A DNA stretch of 64,000 nucleotides from Photorhabdus luminescens subsp. luminescens (GCF_001083805.1 NZ_JXSK01000010.1:1-64000); one strand, 5' to 3'. Positions 39,773-51,527 are shown, numbered from the stretch's first letter. The notes: generated by a model not told the origin, from the sequence alone. Made by a program: numbers and translations.

Positions 39773-40777
39773 TTACTCATCTGGGAACTCAGCCATAAAA
39801 CTCTCGGCTTTCTCCACCATCGATTTACTACCCACAAAGAAAGGTACGCGCTGGTGCAGTTTGGATGGGATGATATCCAGAATGCGGTTGACGCCATCAC
39901 TGGCTTTACCTCCGGCTTGTTCAGCCAGGAATGCCATTGGGTTACATTCATACAGCAGGCGTAATTTTCCTGATGGATGACTGGCAGTACTTGGATAGAT
40001 ATAGATTCCACCTTTCAGCAAATTGCGATGGAAATCAGCAACCAGCGAACCAATATAACGGGTGGTATAAGGGCGCTGAGTCGCTTCATCTTGTTCTTGG
40101 CAATATTTGATGTATTTCTTTACCCCCATAGGGAATTTGATGTAATTCCCTTCGTTGATGGAATACATATTGCCGTTGGGTGGGAACTGAACTTTCTCAT
40201 GGGAAAGACAAAATACTCCCAAGGAAGGATCGTAAGTAAAGGCGTGTACCCCACAGCCGGTGGTGTAGACCAGCATAGTTGAAGAACCGTAAACAACATA
40301 TCCGGCGGCAACTTGACGATGACCTGGTTGCAGGAAATCTTTTTCAGTCACTGGCTGGCCGATTGGGGTAATACGGCGGTAGATAGAGAAGATAGTACCA
40401 ACGGAAACGTTTACATCAATATTTGAAGAACCGTCTAATGGGTCCATCAAAACAACATATTTTGCGTTTTCAGCGCGGTCTCCTTCGAAAATAACGATAT
40501 CATCTTCTTCCTCTGAAGCGATCCCCGCAACTTCACCGCGTGCTTTCAGTGCTGCTTTGAGTTTTTCATTAGCATACAGGTCCAGTTTCATCTGCACCTC
40601 GCCTTGGATATTGGACACACCGCTGGTTCCTAAAATATCCACTAAACCGGCTTTGTTGATATCACGGTGAATGATTTTTGCTCCGAGCTTAATAGCGGAA
40701 AGCAATGCAGTGAGTTCACCTGTAGCGTGAGAAAAATCGTGCTGCTTTTCGACGATGAATTCGCCTAATGTTTTCAT
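39773..40777 (-). CDS. fbp: Fructose-1,6-bisphosphatase class I
   Basis: A 334-residue gluconeogenic enzyme. The metal-binding motif [20 protein letters not shown] and the SEEED acidic loop are intact; GGIYIYPST and [20 protein letters not shown] complete the family pattern. E. coli Fbp is 332 residues. It is transcribed divergently from mpl, which is the enterobacterial arrangement; the ytfQRT transporter genes that separate it from ytfP in E. coli are absent here. Confidence 0.97.
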   Translation of the reverse strand: MKTLGEFIVEKQHDFSHATGELTALLSAIKLGAKIIHRDINKAGLVDILGTSGVSNIQGEVQMKLDLYANEKLKAALKARGEVAGIASEEEDDIVIFEGDRAENAKYVVLMDPLDGSSNIDVNVSVGTIFSIYRRITPIGQPVTEKDFLQPGHRQVAAGYVVYGSSTMLVYTTGCGVHAFTYDPSLGVFCLSHEKVQFPPNGNMYSINEGNYIKFPMGVKKYIKYCQEQDEATQRPYTTRYIGSLVADFHRNLLKGGIYIYPSTASHPSGKLRLLYECNPMAFLAEQAGGKASDGVNRILDIIPSKLHQRVPFFVGSKSMVEKAESFMAEFPDE

Positions 40778-40942
40778 GACGAAAGTCCTGAATGTGATTT
40801 GATAGTGGTTTTAGAGTGTCCATTGCACTCTTACGCGGGCAGTTTAGCCAAAGAAAGGGATGATTCATAGGCTATTCCATTTCTTATCTTGCTTTTGATG
40901 GTTAGAATAGTGGCTAACTTTATGCTATGGAATAGGAAATCA

Positions 40943-42313
40943 ATGCGTATTCATATTCTTGGTATCTGCGGCACTTTTATGGGTGGACTGGCAATTTTAG
41001 CACGTTCTCTCGGCCATGAAGTGACTGGTTCTGATGCCAATGTTTATCCACCAATGAGTACCTTACTGGAAAAACATGGGATTAATCTGATTCAGGGATA
41101 TGACCCGGCACAGTTGGATTCTGAGCCAGATATGGTCATCATCGGTAATATTATGAGCCGTGGGAATCCTTGTGTAGAAGCTGTGCTGGAGCGTGGGCTC
41201 CCTTATACTTCTGGTCCACAATGGCTGCATGATTATGTTTTGCCTGAACGTTGGGTGCTGGCGGTTGCGGGGACGCATGGCAAGACAACAACTGCGGGTA
41301 TGTTAGCCTGGATTTTGGAAGCTTGTGGTTATAAACCCGGTTTCTTAATTGGTGGTGCTCCGGGAAATTTTGAAACATCAGCTCAGATCGGGGAAAGTCC
41401 GTTTTTCGTAATAGAAGCTGATGAATATGACAGCGCTTTTTTTGATAAACGATCTAAGTTTGTGCATTACAGCCCACGTACTCTGATCATGAACAATTTG
41501 GAATTCGATCATGGCGATATTTTTGGCGATCTGGCGGCGATTCAGAGACAGTTCCACCATCTTGTCAGGATCGTTCCGGGTAGTGGTAAGATCCTTGCCC
41601 CGGATAACGATATTAACCTGAAACAGGTTTTGTCTATGGGTTGCTGGAGTGAATTGGAGCTAGTGGGTGAAACCGGTAACTGGCAGGCAAAAAAGATCAG
41701 TACAGACAGCCGTAATTATCAGGTGTTTTATGATGGCAAAGTTGTTGGAGAAGTGAGCTGGTCGCTGGTGGGCGAACATAATATGCGCAATGGGCTGATT
41801 GCAATTGCTGCTGCGCATCATGTTGGTGTCCAGCCAGCAGATGCCTGCTGTGCTTTAAGCGGATTTATTAATGCGCGTCGTCGCCTTGAGTTACGTGGCG
41901 AGGAGAATGGCATCACTGTTTATGATGACTTTGCACATCACCCGACAGCAATGCTGGCAACGTTAGAAGCTCTGCGTAGTAAGGTTGGTGGAACTGCGCG
42001 TATTATTACTGTGTTGGAACCGCGTTCAAATACCATGAAAATGGGCATCAGCAAGAATGAAATTGCACCAGCATTAGGGCGTGCTGACGAAGTGTTCTTA
42101 TTTCAGCCAGCTAATATTAAATGGCATGTATCAGAAATTGCAGATCGCTGTGTTCAGCCTGCTTATTGGAGTGCTGATATCGACTCTCTGGTAAATATGA
42201 TTGTTGATAAGGCACAACAGGGTGATCATATTCTGGTTATGAGTAATGGTGGATTCGGTGGTATTCATGAAAAATTGCTATTTGCACTAAATAAAAAAGC
42301 TTGTCGATCCTGA
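40943..42313 (+). CDS. mpl: UDP-MurNAc:L-Ala-gamma-D-Glu-meso-DAP ligase Mpl
   Basis: A 456-residue Mur-ligase-family enzyme that recycles murein tripeptide by joining it to UDP-MurNAc. N-terminal MRIHILGICGTFMGGLA, the ATP loop AGTHGKTTTAGM, the central VIEADEYDSAFFDKRSKF and C-terminal DDFAHHPTA are all diagnostic. ATG 40943 follows AGGAAA and matches the family start; the frame extends back to 40889. Confidence 0.97.
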   Translation: MRIHILGICGTFMGGLAILARSLGHEVTGSDANVYPPMSTLLEKHGINLIQGYDPAQLDSEPDMVIIGNIMSRGNPCVEAVLERGLPYTSGPQWLHDYVLPERWVLAVAGTHGKTTTAGMLAWILEACGYKPGFLIGGAPGNFETSAQIGESPFFVIEADEYDSAFFDKRSKFVHYSPRTLIMNNLEFDHGDIFGDLAAIQRQFHHLVRIVPGSGKILAPDNDINLKQVLSMGCWSELELVGETGNWQAKKISTDSRNYQVFYDGKVVGEVSWSLVGEHNMRNGLIAIAAAHHVGVQPADACCALSGFINARRRLELRGEENGITVYDDFAHHPTAMLATLEALRSKVGGTARIITVLEPRSNTMKMGISKNEIAPALGRADEVFLFQPANIKWHVSEIADRCVQPAYWSADIDSLVNMIVDKAQQGDHILVMSNGGFGGIHEKLLFALNKKACRS

Positions 42314-42330
42314 AAATAACTGCGGGAAAA

Positions 42331-42357
42331 TGAATCGCGCCATTGTTGGCGCGTTCA
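42331..42357. terminator. Hairpin between convergent mpl and argR
   Basis: CGCGCC/GGCGCG stem extended by GAA/TTC past a one-base bulge, loop ATTGTT. T-run moderate (TTCATTT on the + strand). Confidence 0.6.
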
Positions 42358-42358
42358 T

Positions 42359-42832
<474 letters not shown>

Positions 42833-42875
42833 TCACCATATTCAATCAGCTATGAAGCTTGCTATTATGCATATG

Positions 42876-42893
42876 AATGAATTTTTATGCAAT
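42876..42893. promoter_or_regulatory. ARG box upstream of argR
   Basis: AATGAATTTTTATGCAAT agrees with the ArgR consensus TNTGAATWWWWATTCANW at 16 of 18 positions. It lies about 45 bp before the argR start. Autoregulation of argR by such boxes is known in enterobacteria. Confidence 0.6.
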
Positions 42894-42939
42894 AATAATG
42901 ATTTTATAGCTAATTTGAACCGTGAAAAATTGGTCTTAT

Positions 42940-42978
42940 GTTATATAGAAATTCATAAAATATGAATATGGAAATTTG
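42940..42978. promoter_or_regulatory. Possible second tandem ARG-box pair
   Basis: ATTCATA and TATGAAT half-sites (42951-42957, 42961-42967) face outward across AAA. This is the layout of two ARG boxes spaced by 3 bp, where only the inner halves are well conserved. Confidence 0.4.
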
Positions 42979-43285
42979 CTTTTTTTAGCTGGTTATCAGG
43001 TAAATATATTGTTAATCAAATGATGTTGTTTGGCGTTGTTGTTGGGTGTAAGGTATTTAGCAGGTTATTTCGTAAAATTATAGGAAAATTCTCAAAATAG
43101 TGTCCGTTATCTCATTAACAGATAAGCATTTTGCCTAGAATACGGCGACTTTTGCGTCCCACTATTAGAGCGTAAGTCCACAATTTGGCTGTTAACAGAT
43201 TGTTTTCAAAAACGTAGCAATCTATGGTTCGTAACCAGATGAATTCATGGCATTTTAAAGTATAAACGATTTAAGGAGTATCAGG

Positions 43286-44224
43286 ATGAAAGTTGCAGTT
43301 CTCGGTGCAGCCGGTGGTATTGGTCAGGCTCTTGCTCTTCTACTAAAAACCCAGCTTCCTTCAGGTTCAGAACTCTCTTTATATGATATCGCTCCGGTGA
43401 CACCTGGGGTGGCTGTTGATCTGAGCCACATTCCAACGGAAGTGAAAATTAAAGGTTTTGCTGGTGAAGATGCAACTCCCGCATTAGAAGGAGCAGATGT
43501 TGTATTGATTTCTGCAGGGGTTGCCCGTAAACCAGGTATGGATCGTTCAGATCTGTTTAATGTTAATGCGGGGATCGTTCGTAACCTGGTAGAACAAGTG
43601 GCTAAAACTTGCCCGAAAGCACTGATTGGGATTATTACTAACCCAGTTAACACAACTGTAGCTATTGCAGCCGAAGTGCTGAAAAAAGCGGGTGTATATG
43701 ACAAAAACCGCCTGTTTGGTGTCACAACCCTGGATGTGATTCGCTCTAATACTTTTATTGCTGAATTGAAAGGTAAAAAGCCACAAGAAATCGAAGTACC
43801 CGTTATCGGTGGTCATTCTGGCGTGACAATCTTACCTCTGTTGTCTCAGATCCCTGATGTGAGCTTTACTGATGAAGAGCTGGTTTCGTTAACTAAACGT
43901 ATCCAGAATGCCGGCACTGAAGTGGTTGAAGCTAAAGCGGGGGGAGGATCTGCAACTCTGTCTATGGGGCAAGCTGCGGCTCGTCTGGGTCTCTCCTTGG
44001 TTCGCGGCTTACAAGGCGAAAGTGATGTTGTGGAATGTGCTTATGTTGAAGGTGATGGCGAATATGCTCGCTTCTTCGCTCAGCCGATTCGTTTGGGTAA
44101 AAATGGTGTAGAAGAACGTTTGGACATTGGTCAATTGAGTGATTTTGAACAGAAAGCACTGGAAGGCATGCTAGATGTATTGAGAAAAGATATAGAATTA
44201 GGTGAAAAATTTATTAATAACTAA
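43286..44224 (+). CDS. mdh: Malate dehydrogenase
   Basis: A 312-residue NAD-dependent TCA-cycle enzyme. The Rossmann glycine motif [13 protein letters not shown] is at 7-19, substrate arginines lie in [16 protein letters not shown], and the catalytic histidine is in [13 protein letters not shown]. It is divergent from argR, as in E. coli, and followed by a strong terminator. Confidence 0.98.
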   Translation: MKVAVLGAAGGIGQALALLLKTQLPSGSELSLYDIAPVTPGVAVDLSHIPTEVKIKGFAGEDATPALEGADVVLISAGVARKPGMDRSDLFNVNAGIVRNLVEQVAKTCPKALIGIITNPVNTTVAIAAEVLKKAGVYDKNRLFGVTTLDVIRSNTFIAELKGKKPQEIEVPVIGGHSGVTILPLLSQIPDVSFTDEELVSLTKRIQNAGTEVVEAKAGGGSATLSMGQAAARLGLSLVRGLQGESDVVECAYVEGDGEYARFFAQPIRLGKNGVEERLDIGQLSDFEQKALEGMLDVLRKDIELGEKFINN

Positions 44225-44267
44225 TTAATATATTTTATAAATAAAAAATATATATCTATGAAATAAT

Positions 44268-44303
44268 AAAAACCGCTGGTATAGCGAATTACCGGCGGTT
44301 TTT
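44268..44303. terminator. Terminator between mdh and the ner-like gene
   Basis: A 13-bp stem (AAAAACCGCTGGT with ACCGGCGGTTTTT, one G-U) and a 10-nt loop, flanked by A-rich and T-rich runs, serving convergent genes. Confidence 0.88.
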
Positions 44304-44326
44304 ATTCAACTAATATAATTCGTTAG

Positions 44327-44593
44327 CTAATTATTTGTTTGTTCGCGTACTTTCCTTTCTAATAATTCTCCAGTATTTGGATCAAAATAACGACTTGGCC
44401 AAATTTCTGAAGGATGTATTTCCAGATAATTCGCAATTATCCATTCCCCCTTTGGCCACGGGCGAGATAGTGCATTAGCTAGGGTCGACGAGCTAAGCCC
44501 CGCTCTGCGTGATACCTCCGCTAAAGTTGTTCCCCGCTTGCGTAAAGCTGCAATTATATCGGCAGGATGCCAATCAGATTTCCTTGAAATCAT
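44327..44593 (-). CDS. Ner-like/Nlp (SfsB) DNA-binding protein
   Basis: An 88-residue helix-turn-helix protein similar to phage Mu Ner and to E. coli SfsB/Nlp: SDWHPADIIAALRKRGTTLAE, LSSSTLANAL and PWPKGEWIIANYLEIHPSEIWPSRY. The frame is open upstream to 44842, but ATG 44593 follows AAAGGAT and starts the conserved domain. In E. coli sfsB also lies beside ispB, so this is probably the ancestral gene rather than new phage DNA. Here it is divergent from two Mu-type DNA-binding proteins. Confidence 0.9.
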   Translation of the reverse strand: MISRKSDWHPADIIAALRKRGTTLAEVSRRAGLSSSTLANALSRPWPKGEWIIANYLEIHPSEIWPSRYFDPNTGELLERKVREQTNN

Positions 44594-44638
44594 TTTTAAT
44601 CCTTTTTTTATTAAATTTGATGCTATCTTAGTGGTATA

Positions 44639-44684
44639 AATAACAGGTACGCATGAGAGCAATAACGAACTTAAACCTGTTATT
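44639..44684. repeat. Perfect 10-bp inverted repeat in the divergent promoter region
   Basis: AATAACAGGT (44639-44648) and ACCTGTTATT (44675-44684) are exact inverted copies 26 nt apart, in the 185-bp space between the Ner-like gene and the first Mu-type gene. This is a good candidate operator for either regulator. Confidence 0.6.
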
Positions 44685-44778
44685 GAGAAATAAAATAGCA
44701 TTATTTTTCTAAAAATATTTCCAAATTTTTTCTTAAAAGCTTCTTTTTTGAACTTGGTAACAAAAATAGAGAAACGTG

Positions 44779-45126
44779 ATGAAAAAAGAGTGGTATTCGG
44801 CCAGGGAGTTAATCGGCGTGGGTGAGTTACCTGGATCACCACAAGGAGTTAATGCCAGAGCAAAACGCGAGGAGTGGTTATGTCAGAAAAGACGAGGTGT
44901 GCAAGGTAAAGCAGTCGAGTATCACTACTCCTGTTTCCCGGAAACGACCATTGCAGCATTGGAACTTCATGAATCATCTTCTGAGTATCAGGTGCAGAAG
45001 CAAGATCCTTTATCGATTTGGGTTGGAGCTTTTCATCAGTTATCAGAATCTGAGAAACAGGCTGTGACAGCCATGATCTTACGGGATGGTATCAGAAGTT
45101 TTTTAGAAAAGCTTTCTGTTATTTAA
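44779..45126 (+). CDS. Mu-type DNA-binding domain protein, copy 1
   Basis: 115 residues. The N-terminal ~60 residues match the Mu repressor/MuA N-terminal DNA-binding fold (EWYSARELIGVGELPGSPQG, WLCQKRRGVQGKAVEYH). The C-terminal ~50 residues are an amphipathic helix with no known motif. No transposase catalytic domain is present, so it is a stand-alone regulator. ATG 44779 is preferred over the overlapping GTG 44776. Its neighbour at 45203 is a clear paralogue. Confidence 0.82.
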   Translation: MKKEWYSARELIGVGELPGSPQGVNARAKREEWLCQKRRGVQGKAVEYHYSCFPETTIAALELHESSSEYQVQKQDPLSIWVGAFHQLSESEKQAVTAMILRDGIRSFLEKLSVI

Positions 45127-45202
45127 TCCATTTTTGGAAATTAAAAATGCCAACTAACTTGGATTCTTCTTCATTATCCCGGTGCAAAGTGAGAAGAAAA
45201 GT

Positions 45203-45583
45203 ATGAAAAAAGAATGGTACTCAGCTAAAGAGCTGGTTGGTATTGCCGGACTTCCTTCTTCGCCACAGGGAATAAATCTGATGGCAAGGCGGGAAGGATG
45301 GGAATATAGACGTAAACGGGGTGTTCAGGGCAAGGCTCTTGAATATCATATAAATAGTTTGCCTGAAGATGTACTTAATGTGTTATCCGTAGGGGAAAGC
45401 ACGATCGATTATGCAAACAAACGGCAAGACCCATTCTTAATTTGGATTGAGGCTTACTATCAACTAACTAAAGTTGAGCGGGAAAAAATTGTGAAATTTA
45501 TCCTTCGAGAGGGACTGGCAAAACTTATTGGTTATATTGATGTAGGTGTTGAAGACGCAGAGAAAAACCTGGAGTCAGATTAA
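45203..45583 (+). CDS. Mu-type DNA-binding domain protein, copy 2
   Basis: 126 residues, paralogous to the preceding gene: MKKEWYSAKELVGIAGLPSS, RRKRGVQGKALEYHINSLPED and QDPFLIWIEAYYQL line up with copy 1. The C-terminus is longer and acidic. ATG 45203 matches the start of copy 1; the frame is open to a GTG at 45182. Tandem duplication with divergence suggests two related operator specificities. It ends in a hairpin shared with convergent ispB. Confidence 0.82.
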   Translation: MKKEWYSAKELVGIAGLPSSPQGINLMARREGWEYRRKRGVQGKALEYHINSLPEDVLNVLSVGESTIDYANKRQDPFLIWIEAYYQLTKVEREKIVKFILREGLAKLIGYIDVGVEDAEKNLESD

Positions 45584-45594
45584 CCCCAGGTTTT
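45564..45594. terminator. Terminator overlapping the end of the second Mu-type gene
   Basis: AAAACCTGG pairs with CCAGGTTTT around a 13-nt loop that includes the stop codon. Serves convergent ispB as well. Confidence 0.75.
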
Positions 45595-45604
45595 GTTCTA
45601 TCGA

Positions 45605-46576
45605 TTAAGAAAGGCGTTGTACGGCAATATGGGCTAACCCCACGAGTGCTTGCTTGTATGGGGAGTTTTCCAACGCCTGCAAAGCAGCTATTGCTTTATC
45701 TGCTTCTTCCTCTGCTCGTTTACGGGTATATTCTAGTGAGCCGCACTGTTTCATGGTTGCCAGCACGGTTTCGAGTAAATGGCGGCCATTACCTTTTTCA
45801 ATTGCTTCACGAATAAGTGCTGATTGCTCTGGAGTACCATGATTCATAGCGTGCAGCAAAGGCAATGTCGGTTTACCTTCATTAAGATCATCTCCAGTGT
45901 TTTTGCCTAATGTATCGCTATCGGCATCATAATCGAGTAAGTCATCTATTAATTGGAATGCAGTGCCTAAATAACATCCGTAATTTTGTAAAGCTGTTTC
46001 TTGCTCTGGGGTGGCGCTAGAAAGAATTGCGGAAGAGTGGGCGGCGACTTCAAACAATCGGGCTGTTTTACTGTAAATCACCCGCATATAATCATCTTCA
46101 GAAATATTTGGATCATTGCAGTTCATCAACTGTAAAACTTCGCCTTCGGCGATAATATTGGTTGCCTCTGACATCAACTTCAGAACTCGCATGGAGTTAA
46201 GAGCTGTCATCATCTGGAAAGAGCGCGTGTATATAAAGTCGCCAACCAGTACGCTTGCTGCATTACCAAACATGGCATTGGCAGTTGCTTTGCCACGTCG
46301 CATGTCTGATTCATCCACAACATCATCATGTAACAGAGTCGCTGTGTGGATAAATTCAATCAATGCAGCAACAGTAATATGCTTATCACCCTGATAACCC
46401 AATGCTCTACTAGCTAGGATGGCAATGATTGGCCGGAGGCGTTTTCCACCGCCGCTGATGATGTAGTAGCCCAACTGATTAATAAGAGTAACGTCAGAAT
46501 TCAACTGACTAAGAATGGTTTCATTTACCGCTGCCATATCATCAGCGGTTAGCTTGATAATAGATTCTAAATTCAT
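45605..46576 (-). CDS. ispB: Octaprenyl diphosphate synthase IspB
   Basis: A 323-residue trans-prenyltransferase that builds the C40 side chain of ubiquinone and menaquinone. The first aspartate-rich motif is in LLHDDVVDESDMRRG and the second in FQLIDDLLDYDAD. GGGKRLRP binds isopentenyl diphosphate. It is divergent from rplU, as in E. coli. Confidence 0.97.
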   Translation of the reverse strand: MNLESIIKLTADDMAAVNETILSQLNSDVTLINQLGYYIISGGGKRLRPIIAILASRALGYQGDKHITVAALIEFIHTATLLHDDVVDESDMRRGKATANAMFGNAASVLVGDFIYTRSFQMMTALNSMRVLKLMSEATNIIAEGEVLQLMNCNDPNISEDDYMRVIYSKTARLFEVAAHSSAILSSATPEQETALQNYGCYLGTAFQLIDDLLDYDADSDTLGKNTGDDLNEGKPTLPLLHAMNHGTPEQSALIREAIEKGNGRHLLETVLATMKQCGSLEYTRKRAEEEADKAIAALQALENSPYKQALVGLAHIAVQRLS

Positions 46577-46827
46577 ATTTTTTCGGCTATGGGTTTTAAT
46601 GCAGAGCTGTGTTCATATTAACATTAAAATAGTTATTGCTGTGTCTTGATTGTACTCGAAAAACAGTCTAAATAAATGACAATTCAGCAACTATGTTTTT
46701 TTATCATCTGCTCTAATTCTGCACTTGTCTTCTTAGGCTTTTTTGCGTAGAATTCGCGCCCTATTATGAATATTTATAGTGCGCTCTGGAATGATATTTA
46801 AGGGGGCGTGCGGAAAGCGGAGTTTAT

Positions 46828-47136
46828 ATGTACGCGGTTTTCCAAAGTGGTGGTAAACAACACCGAGTCAGCGAAGGTCAAACAATTCGCCTGGAAAAGC
46901 TGGACATCGCAACGGGTGAAACTGTTGAGTTTGACCAGGTTCTGATGGTCGCTAATGGTGATGACATCAAAATCGGCGCTCCTGTCGTTGAAGGCGTTAA
47001 AATCAAAGCTGAAGTGGTTGCCCACGGTCGTGGCGAGAAAATTAAAATCGTTAAGTTTCGTCGTCGTAAACACAGCCGTAAGCAGCAAGGCCACCGTCAG
47101 TGGTTCACCGATGTTAAAATCACTGGCATCGCTTAA
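46828..47136 (+). CDS. rplU: 50S ribosomal protein L21
   Basis: 102 residues with the typical [14 protein letters not shown] start and the basic C-terminal [19 protein letters not shown] that contacts 23S rRNA. First gene of the rplU-rpmA pair. Confidence 0.98.
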   Translation: MYAVFQSGGKQHRVSEGQTIRLEKLDIATGETVEFDQVLMVANGDDIKIGAPVVEGVKIKAEVVAHGRGEKIKIVKFRRRKHSRKQQGHRQWFTDVKITGIA

Positions 47137-47143
47137 GATTTAG

Positions 47144-47413
<270 letters not shown>

Positions 47414-47429
47414 GTTTTTCGAGTTATAA

Positions 47430-48716
<1,287 letters not shown>

Positions 48717-48743
48717 TTCTTTCATTTTCTCACCATAGTTAAG

Positions 48744-48773
48744 GGCGCCATATTTGAAATGGCGCCAATTTTA
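48744..48773. terminator. Terminator between obgE and dacB
   Basis: GGCGCCAT/ATGGCGCC perfect stem, 7-nt loop, then AATTTTAT. Convergent genes share it. Confidence 0.8.
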
Positions 48774-50222
48774 TCAGTTGTACTGATATAAGTCTTTGTA
48801 TAACCTGCTTTCGAATCGAATCAAAGGAGCACGACGGTTGCGATGTTCTTTTGGCGGTACGGCGTAAGCAGAAATAAATTGCACGAAAGCAACTCGTTGT
48901 CCGCTAGCCGTGGTTATAAAGCCAGCCAGATTATAAACTCCTTGCAGGGCACCGGTTTTAGCCGAAACTTTTCCGTTTACTCCTGCCTCATCCAGCCCTC
49001 CCCGGTATCTTAATGTGCCGTCATGACCTGCCAATGGCAGCATGGAAATAAAGTCTAATTCTTGGTCATGTTGAGCGATAAACTGTAATACTTCCATCAT
49101 GGTTGCAGGAGTAATCAGATTATGGCGGGATAATCCTGAGCCATCCACCATCACGGTATTTCCTAGATCGATACCTGCTTTTTGTTTTAACACTTGCCGT
49201 ACCGCATCAGAGCCTGAACGCCAGGTTCCTGGTATATCAAAGTGTTGTCGGCCTATTGTCCGAAATACGGTATCAGCAATCATATTGTCGGATTTTTTTA
49301 GCATAACTTTCAGCAGATCATGTAATGGTGCTGATTGATTTTGAGCCAGAATTTCTCCCGGTTCAGTTGGTAAGCTTTGGCGTTTGAGATTACCTGTGAT
49401 TTCAATTCCTGCAATTTGTAATTCATTTTTGAGAATTGCCCCTGCGTAGCTGGTGCCATTTTGAATCGCGAAAGCCAGTGGCAACGGTTCACTGCGTTGG
49501 GTAAGGCATCCGGTGAGTGTAAAACGGTTAAGTTCTCCGGGAACGACATCCAGTTCACAGTACTGGCTTTCGGGAGAGCCTTTTGCCAACGTCTTAACTT
49601 CACTGAACATATTCACAGGATAAAAGGATGCTACCCGGATAAATGCAGTATCTCCGGGGCGTTCAGCACTATATACCGAAACTGAAAAACAGTTTCGATC
49701 TACAATTGCGGCAGCGGGGGGAGCGCTGAAACATTGGGTCATGTCATTCCATACCCAACCGGGAGCTTTATCGTGGCTGGCAAAAGCGGAAACATCGATT
49801 AGAAGATCGCCGTCAACTTTTTCCACGCCAGATTGTTTTAGAGCGGTAACCATATTGCGAAGCTGTTGACGGGTCAGTGTTGGATCTCCGACAAAACGAG
49901 CGATCAAATTCCCTTTCAGGACACCGCTTGAAATTTTCCCATGACTTTCCAGTGTGGTGATAAAGCGATAATCTTTACCCAGTTGTAACAATGCGGCGAG
50001 AGCTGTGACAACTTTCAGCGTACTCGCTGGTAGCGCCATTTGCTGTCCGTGATAATCAATTAACGGGGTGTTGGCACCAACTTTTTGAGCGATTAACGCC
50101 AGATTAGTACCATCAGGCAGATATTGCGTATATTCCTCAACGGGTGTGGCGTTTGCGTTGAGTGTAATTAAATACAGAGCGGTAACGCAAACTAATCTGC
50201 TGGCAATTTTAAAGAAGGACAT
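48774..50222 (-). CDS. dacB: D-alanyl-D-alanine carboxypeptidase/endopeptidase PBP4
   Basis: A 482-residue class C penicillin-binding protein. A signal peptide (1-25, cut near NANA) precedes the periplasmic enzyme; SxxK is in PASTLKVVTAL, SxN in KKSDNMIADTV and KTG in GKVSAKTGALQG. It cuts D-Ala-D-Ala and mDAP-D-Ala cross-links. The frame extends to 50402, but ATG 50222 gives the signal peptide and family length. It is divergent from greA. Confidence 0.96.
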   Translation of the reverse strand: MSFFKIASRLVCVTALYLITLNANATPVEEYTQYLPDGTNLALIAQKVGANTPLIDYHGQQMALPASTLKVVTALAALLQLGKDYRFITTLESHGKISSGVLKGNLIARFVGDPTLTRQQLRNMVTALKQSGVEKVDGDLLIDVSAFASHDKAPGWVWNDMTQCFSAPPAAAIVDRNCFSVSVYSAERPGDTAFIRVASFYPVNMFSEVKTLAKGSPESQYCELDVVPGELNRFTLTGCLTQRSEPLPLAFAIQNGTSYAGAILKNELQIAGIEITGNLKRQSLPTEPGEILAQNQSAPLHDLLKVMLKKSDNMIADTVFRTIGRQHFDIPGTWRSGSDAVRQVLKQKAGIDLGNTVMVDGSGLSRHNLITPATMMEVLQFIAQHDQELDFISMLPLAGHDGTLRYRGGLDEAGVNGKVSAKTGALQGVYNLAGFITTASGQRVAFVQFISAYAVPPKEHRNRRAPLIRFESRLYKDLYQYN

Positions 50223-50483
50223 AAATTTCGCATATGGATGTAGACGTACCACAATACTAAGGCGCAAAGTGGGGAAAAGTAAACGATGACCCATCACCAA
50301 GTCTACGTTAGAATGATATATTAATATGTAAAATATGATTGTGAACTCTGGGTAGCCCTGTAGTTTGCACCATTGTTTATTGTCTGGAAGCCCGCCCGAC
50401 AAGGTGTGCTCATTGTGCTGTTATCTGAAAACATCAGGATGATGCTTGTTTTTTTGCTCAGGAAAGATTTAGAGGATTAATAA

Positions 50484-50960
50484 ATGAAACAGATTCCAAT
50501 GACGGTACGTGGCGCGGATAAGTTGCGCGAAGAGTTAGATTATTTAAAGAACGTACGCCGTCCAAAAATTATTTCAGATATTGCTGAAGCGCGTGAACAT
50601 GGTGATCTGAAAGAAAACGCTGAGTATCATGCTGCTCGTGAACAACAAGGTTTCTGCGAAGGTCGTATTCAGGAAATTGAAGCTAAGCTTTCTAATGCAC
50701 AAGTGATTGATGTCACAAAAATGCCTAAGACTGGCCGTGTTATTTTTGGGACTACAGTTACGGTTTTGAATATAAATACTGATGAAGAGCAGACTTACCG
50801 GATTGTGGGTGATGATGAAGCAGATATTAAAGAAAATTTAATCTCTGTGAATTCACCAATTGCCCGTGGTTTGATAGGTAAAGAAGTTGATGATGTTGTT
50901 ATTATCAAAACACCAGGTGGTGAAGTTGAATATGAAATCCTGAAAGTTGAATATATTTAA
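50484..50960 (+). CDS. greA: Transcription elongation factor GreA
   Basis: 158 residues. The N-terminal coiled coil ([20 protein letters not shown] and [16 protein letters not shown]) has the acidic tip residues that enter the RNA polymerase secondary channel and trigger transcript cleavage; the C-terminal FKBP-like domain follows. A terminator comes after. Confidence 0.98.
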   Translation: MKQIPMTVRGADKLREELDYLKNVRRPKIISDIAEAREHGDLKENAEYHAAREQQGFCEGRIQEIEAKLSNAQVIDVTKMPKTGRVIFGTTVTVLNINTDEEQTYRIVGDDEADIKENLISVNSPIARGLIGKEVDDVVIIKTPGGEVEYEILKVEYI

Positions 50961-51026
50961 CTTCAGGATTGGCCTGTTGCGATTGATTTACGTTAGGTAA
51001 AGTTGCACAAGGATCGTGGAGAAAGT

Positions 51027-51052
51027 AAAAAAGGCCGGATGTGGCCTTTTTT
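51027..51052 (+). terminator. Terminator after greA
   Basis: AAAAGGCC/GGCCTTTT stem, 6-nt loop, T-rich tail. Confidence 0.88.
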
Positions 51053-51093
51053 ATCATGATATGCGCACGGCATTTTATATAAATGAGGTTTGA

Positions 51094-51387
51094 TTATTTA
51101 GGTAAAATAATTTTGCGTTCTTCCGATTGGCGGTAAAGAACTAGGGTTTTACCGATAATTTGTACATTATATGCACCGGTCTCGCGGACAATTGCATCGG
51201 CGATCAAATTTTTGGTTTCACGATCTTCGCCTGCGATTTTGACTTTGATAAGCTCATGGTGTGACAGAGTTTGCTCAATTTCGGCCAACACACCCTCGGT
51301 CAGGCCGTTATTACCAATCATGACGACAGGTTTTAGCGGGTGAGCGAGACTTCTCAGGTGTTGTACTTGTTTTTTGTTAAGAGTCAT
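51094..51387 (-). CDS. yhbY: Ribosome assembly RNA-binding protein YhbY
   Basis: A 97-residue CRM-domain protein, with the IF3-C-like fold and the GxxG loop MIGNNGLTEGV. It associates with pre-50S particles in E. coli. It is divergent from rlmE, as in other enterobacteria. Confidence 0.95.
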   Translation of the reverse strand: MTLNKKQVQHLRSLAHPLKPVVMIGNNGLTEGVLAEIEQTLSHHELIKVKIAGEDRETKNLIADAIVRETGAYNVQIIGKTLVLYRQSEERKIILPK

Positions 51388-51527
51388 TGTTTTTTTGCTT
51401 AGTTAGGATTGAAAACGGGACATTCTACCGCCATCTCATCTCTATCACCATAAATAGTGTGTTGTGGTTTTGGTGTATGGAGCAATAGATATCTGGCTCT
51501 TTATTCGTAGTATAGTTGGAAAGGACA

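Noticed and set aside
44327-45583. A Mu-like prophage
   Set aside because: No transposase catalytic domain, MuB, head or tail genes, and no flanking duplications; only small regulators, one of which is ancestral beside ispB.
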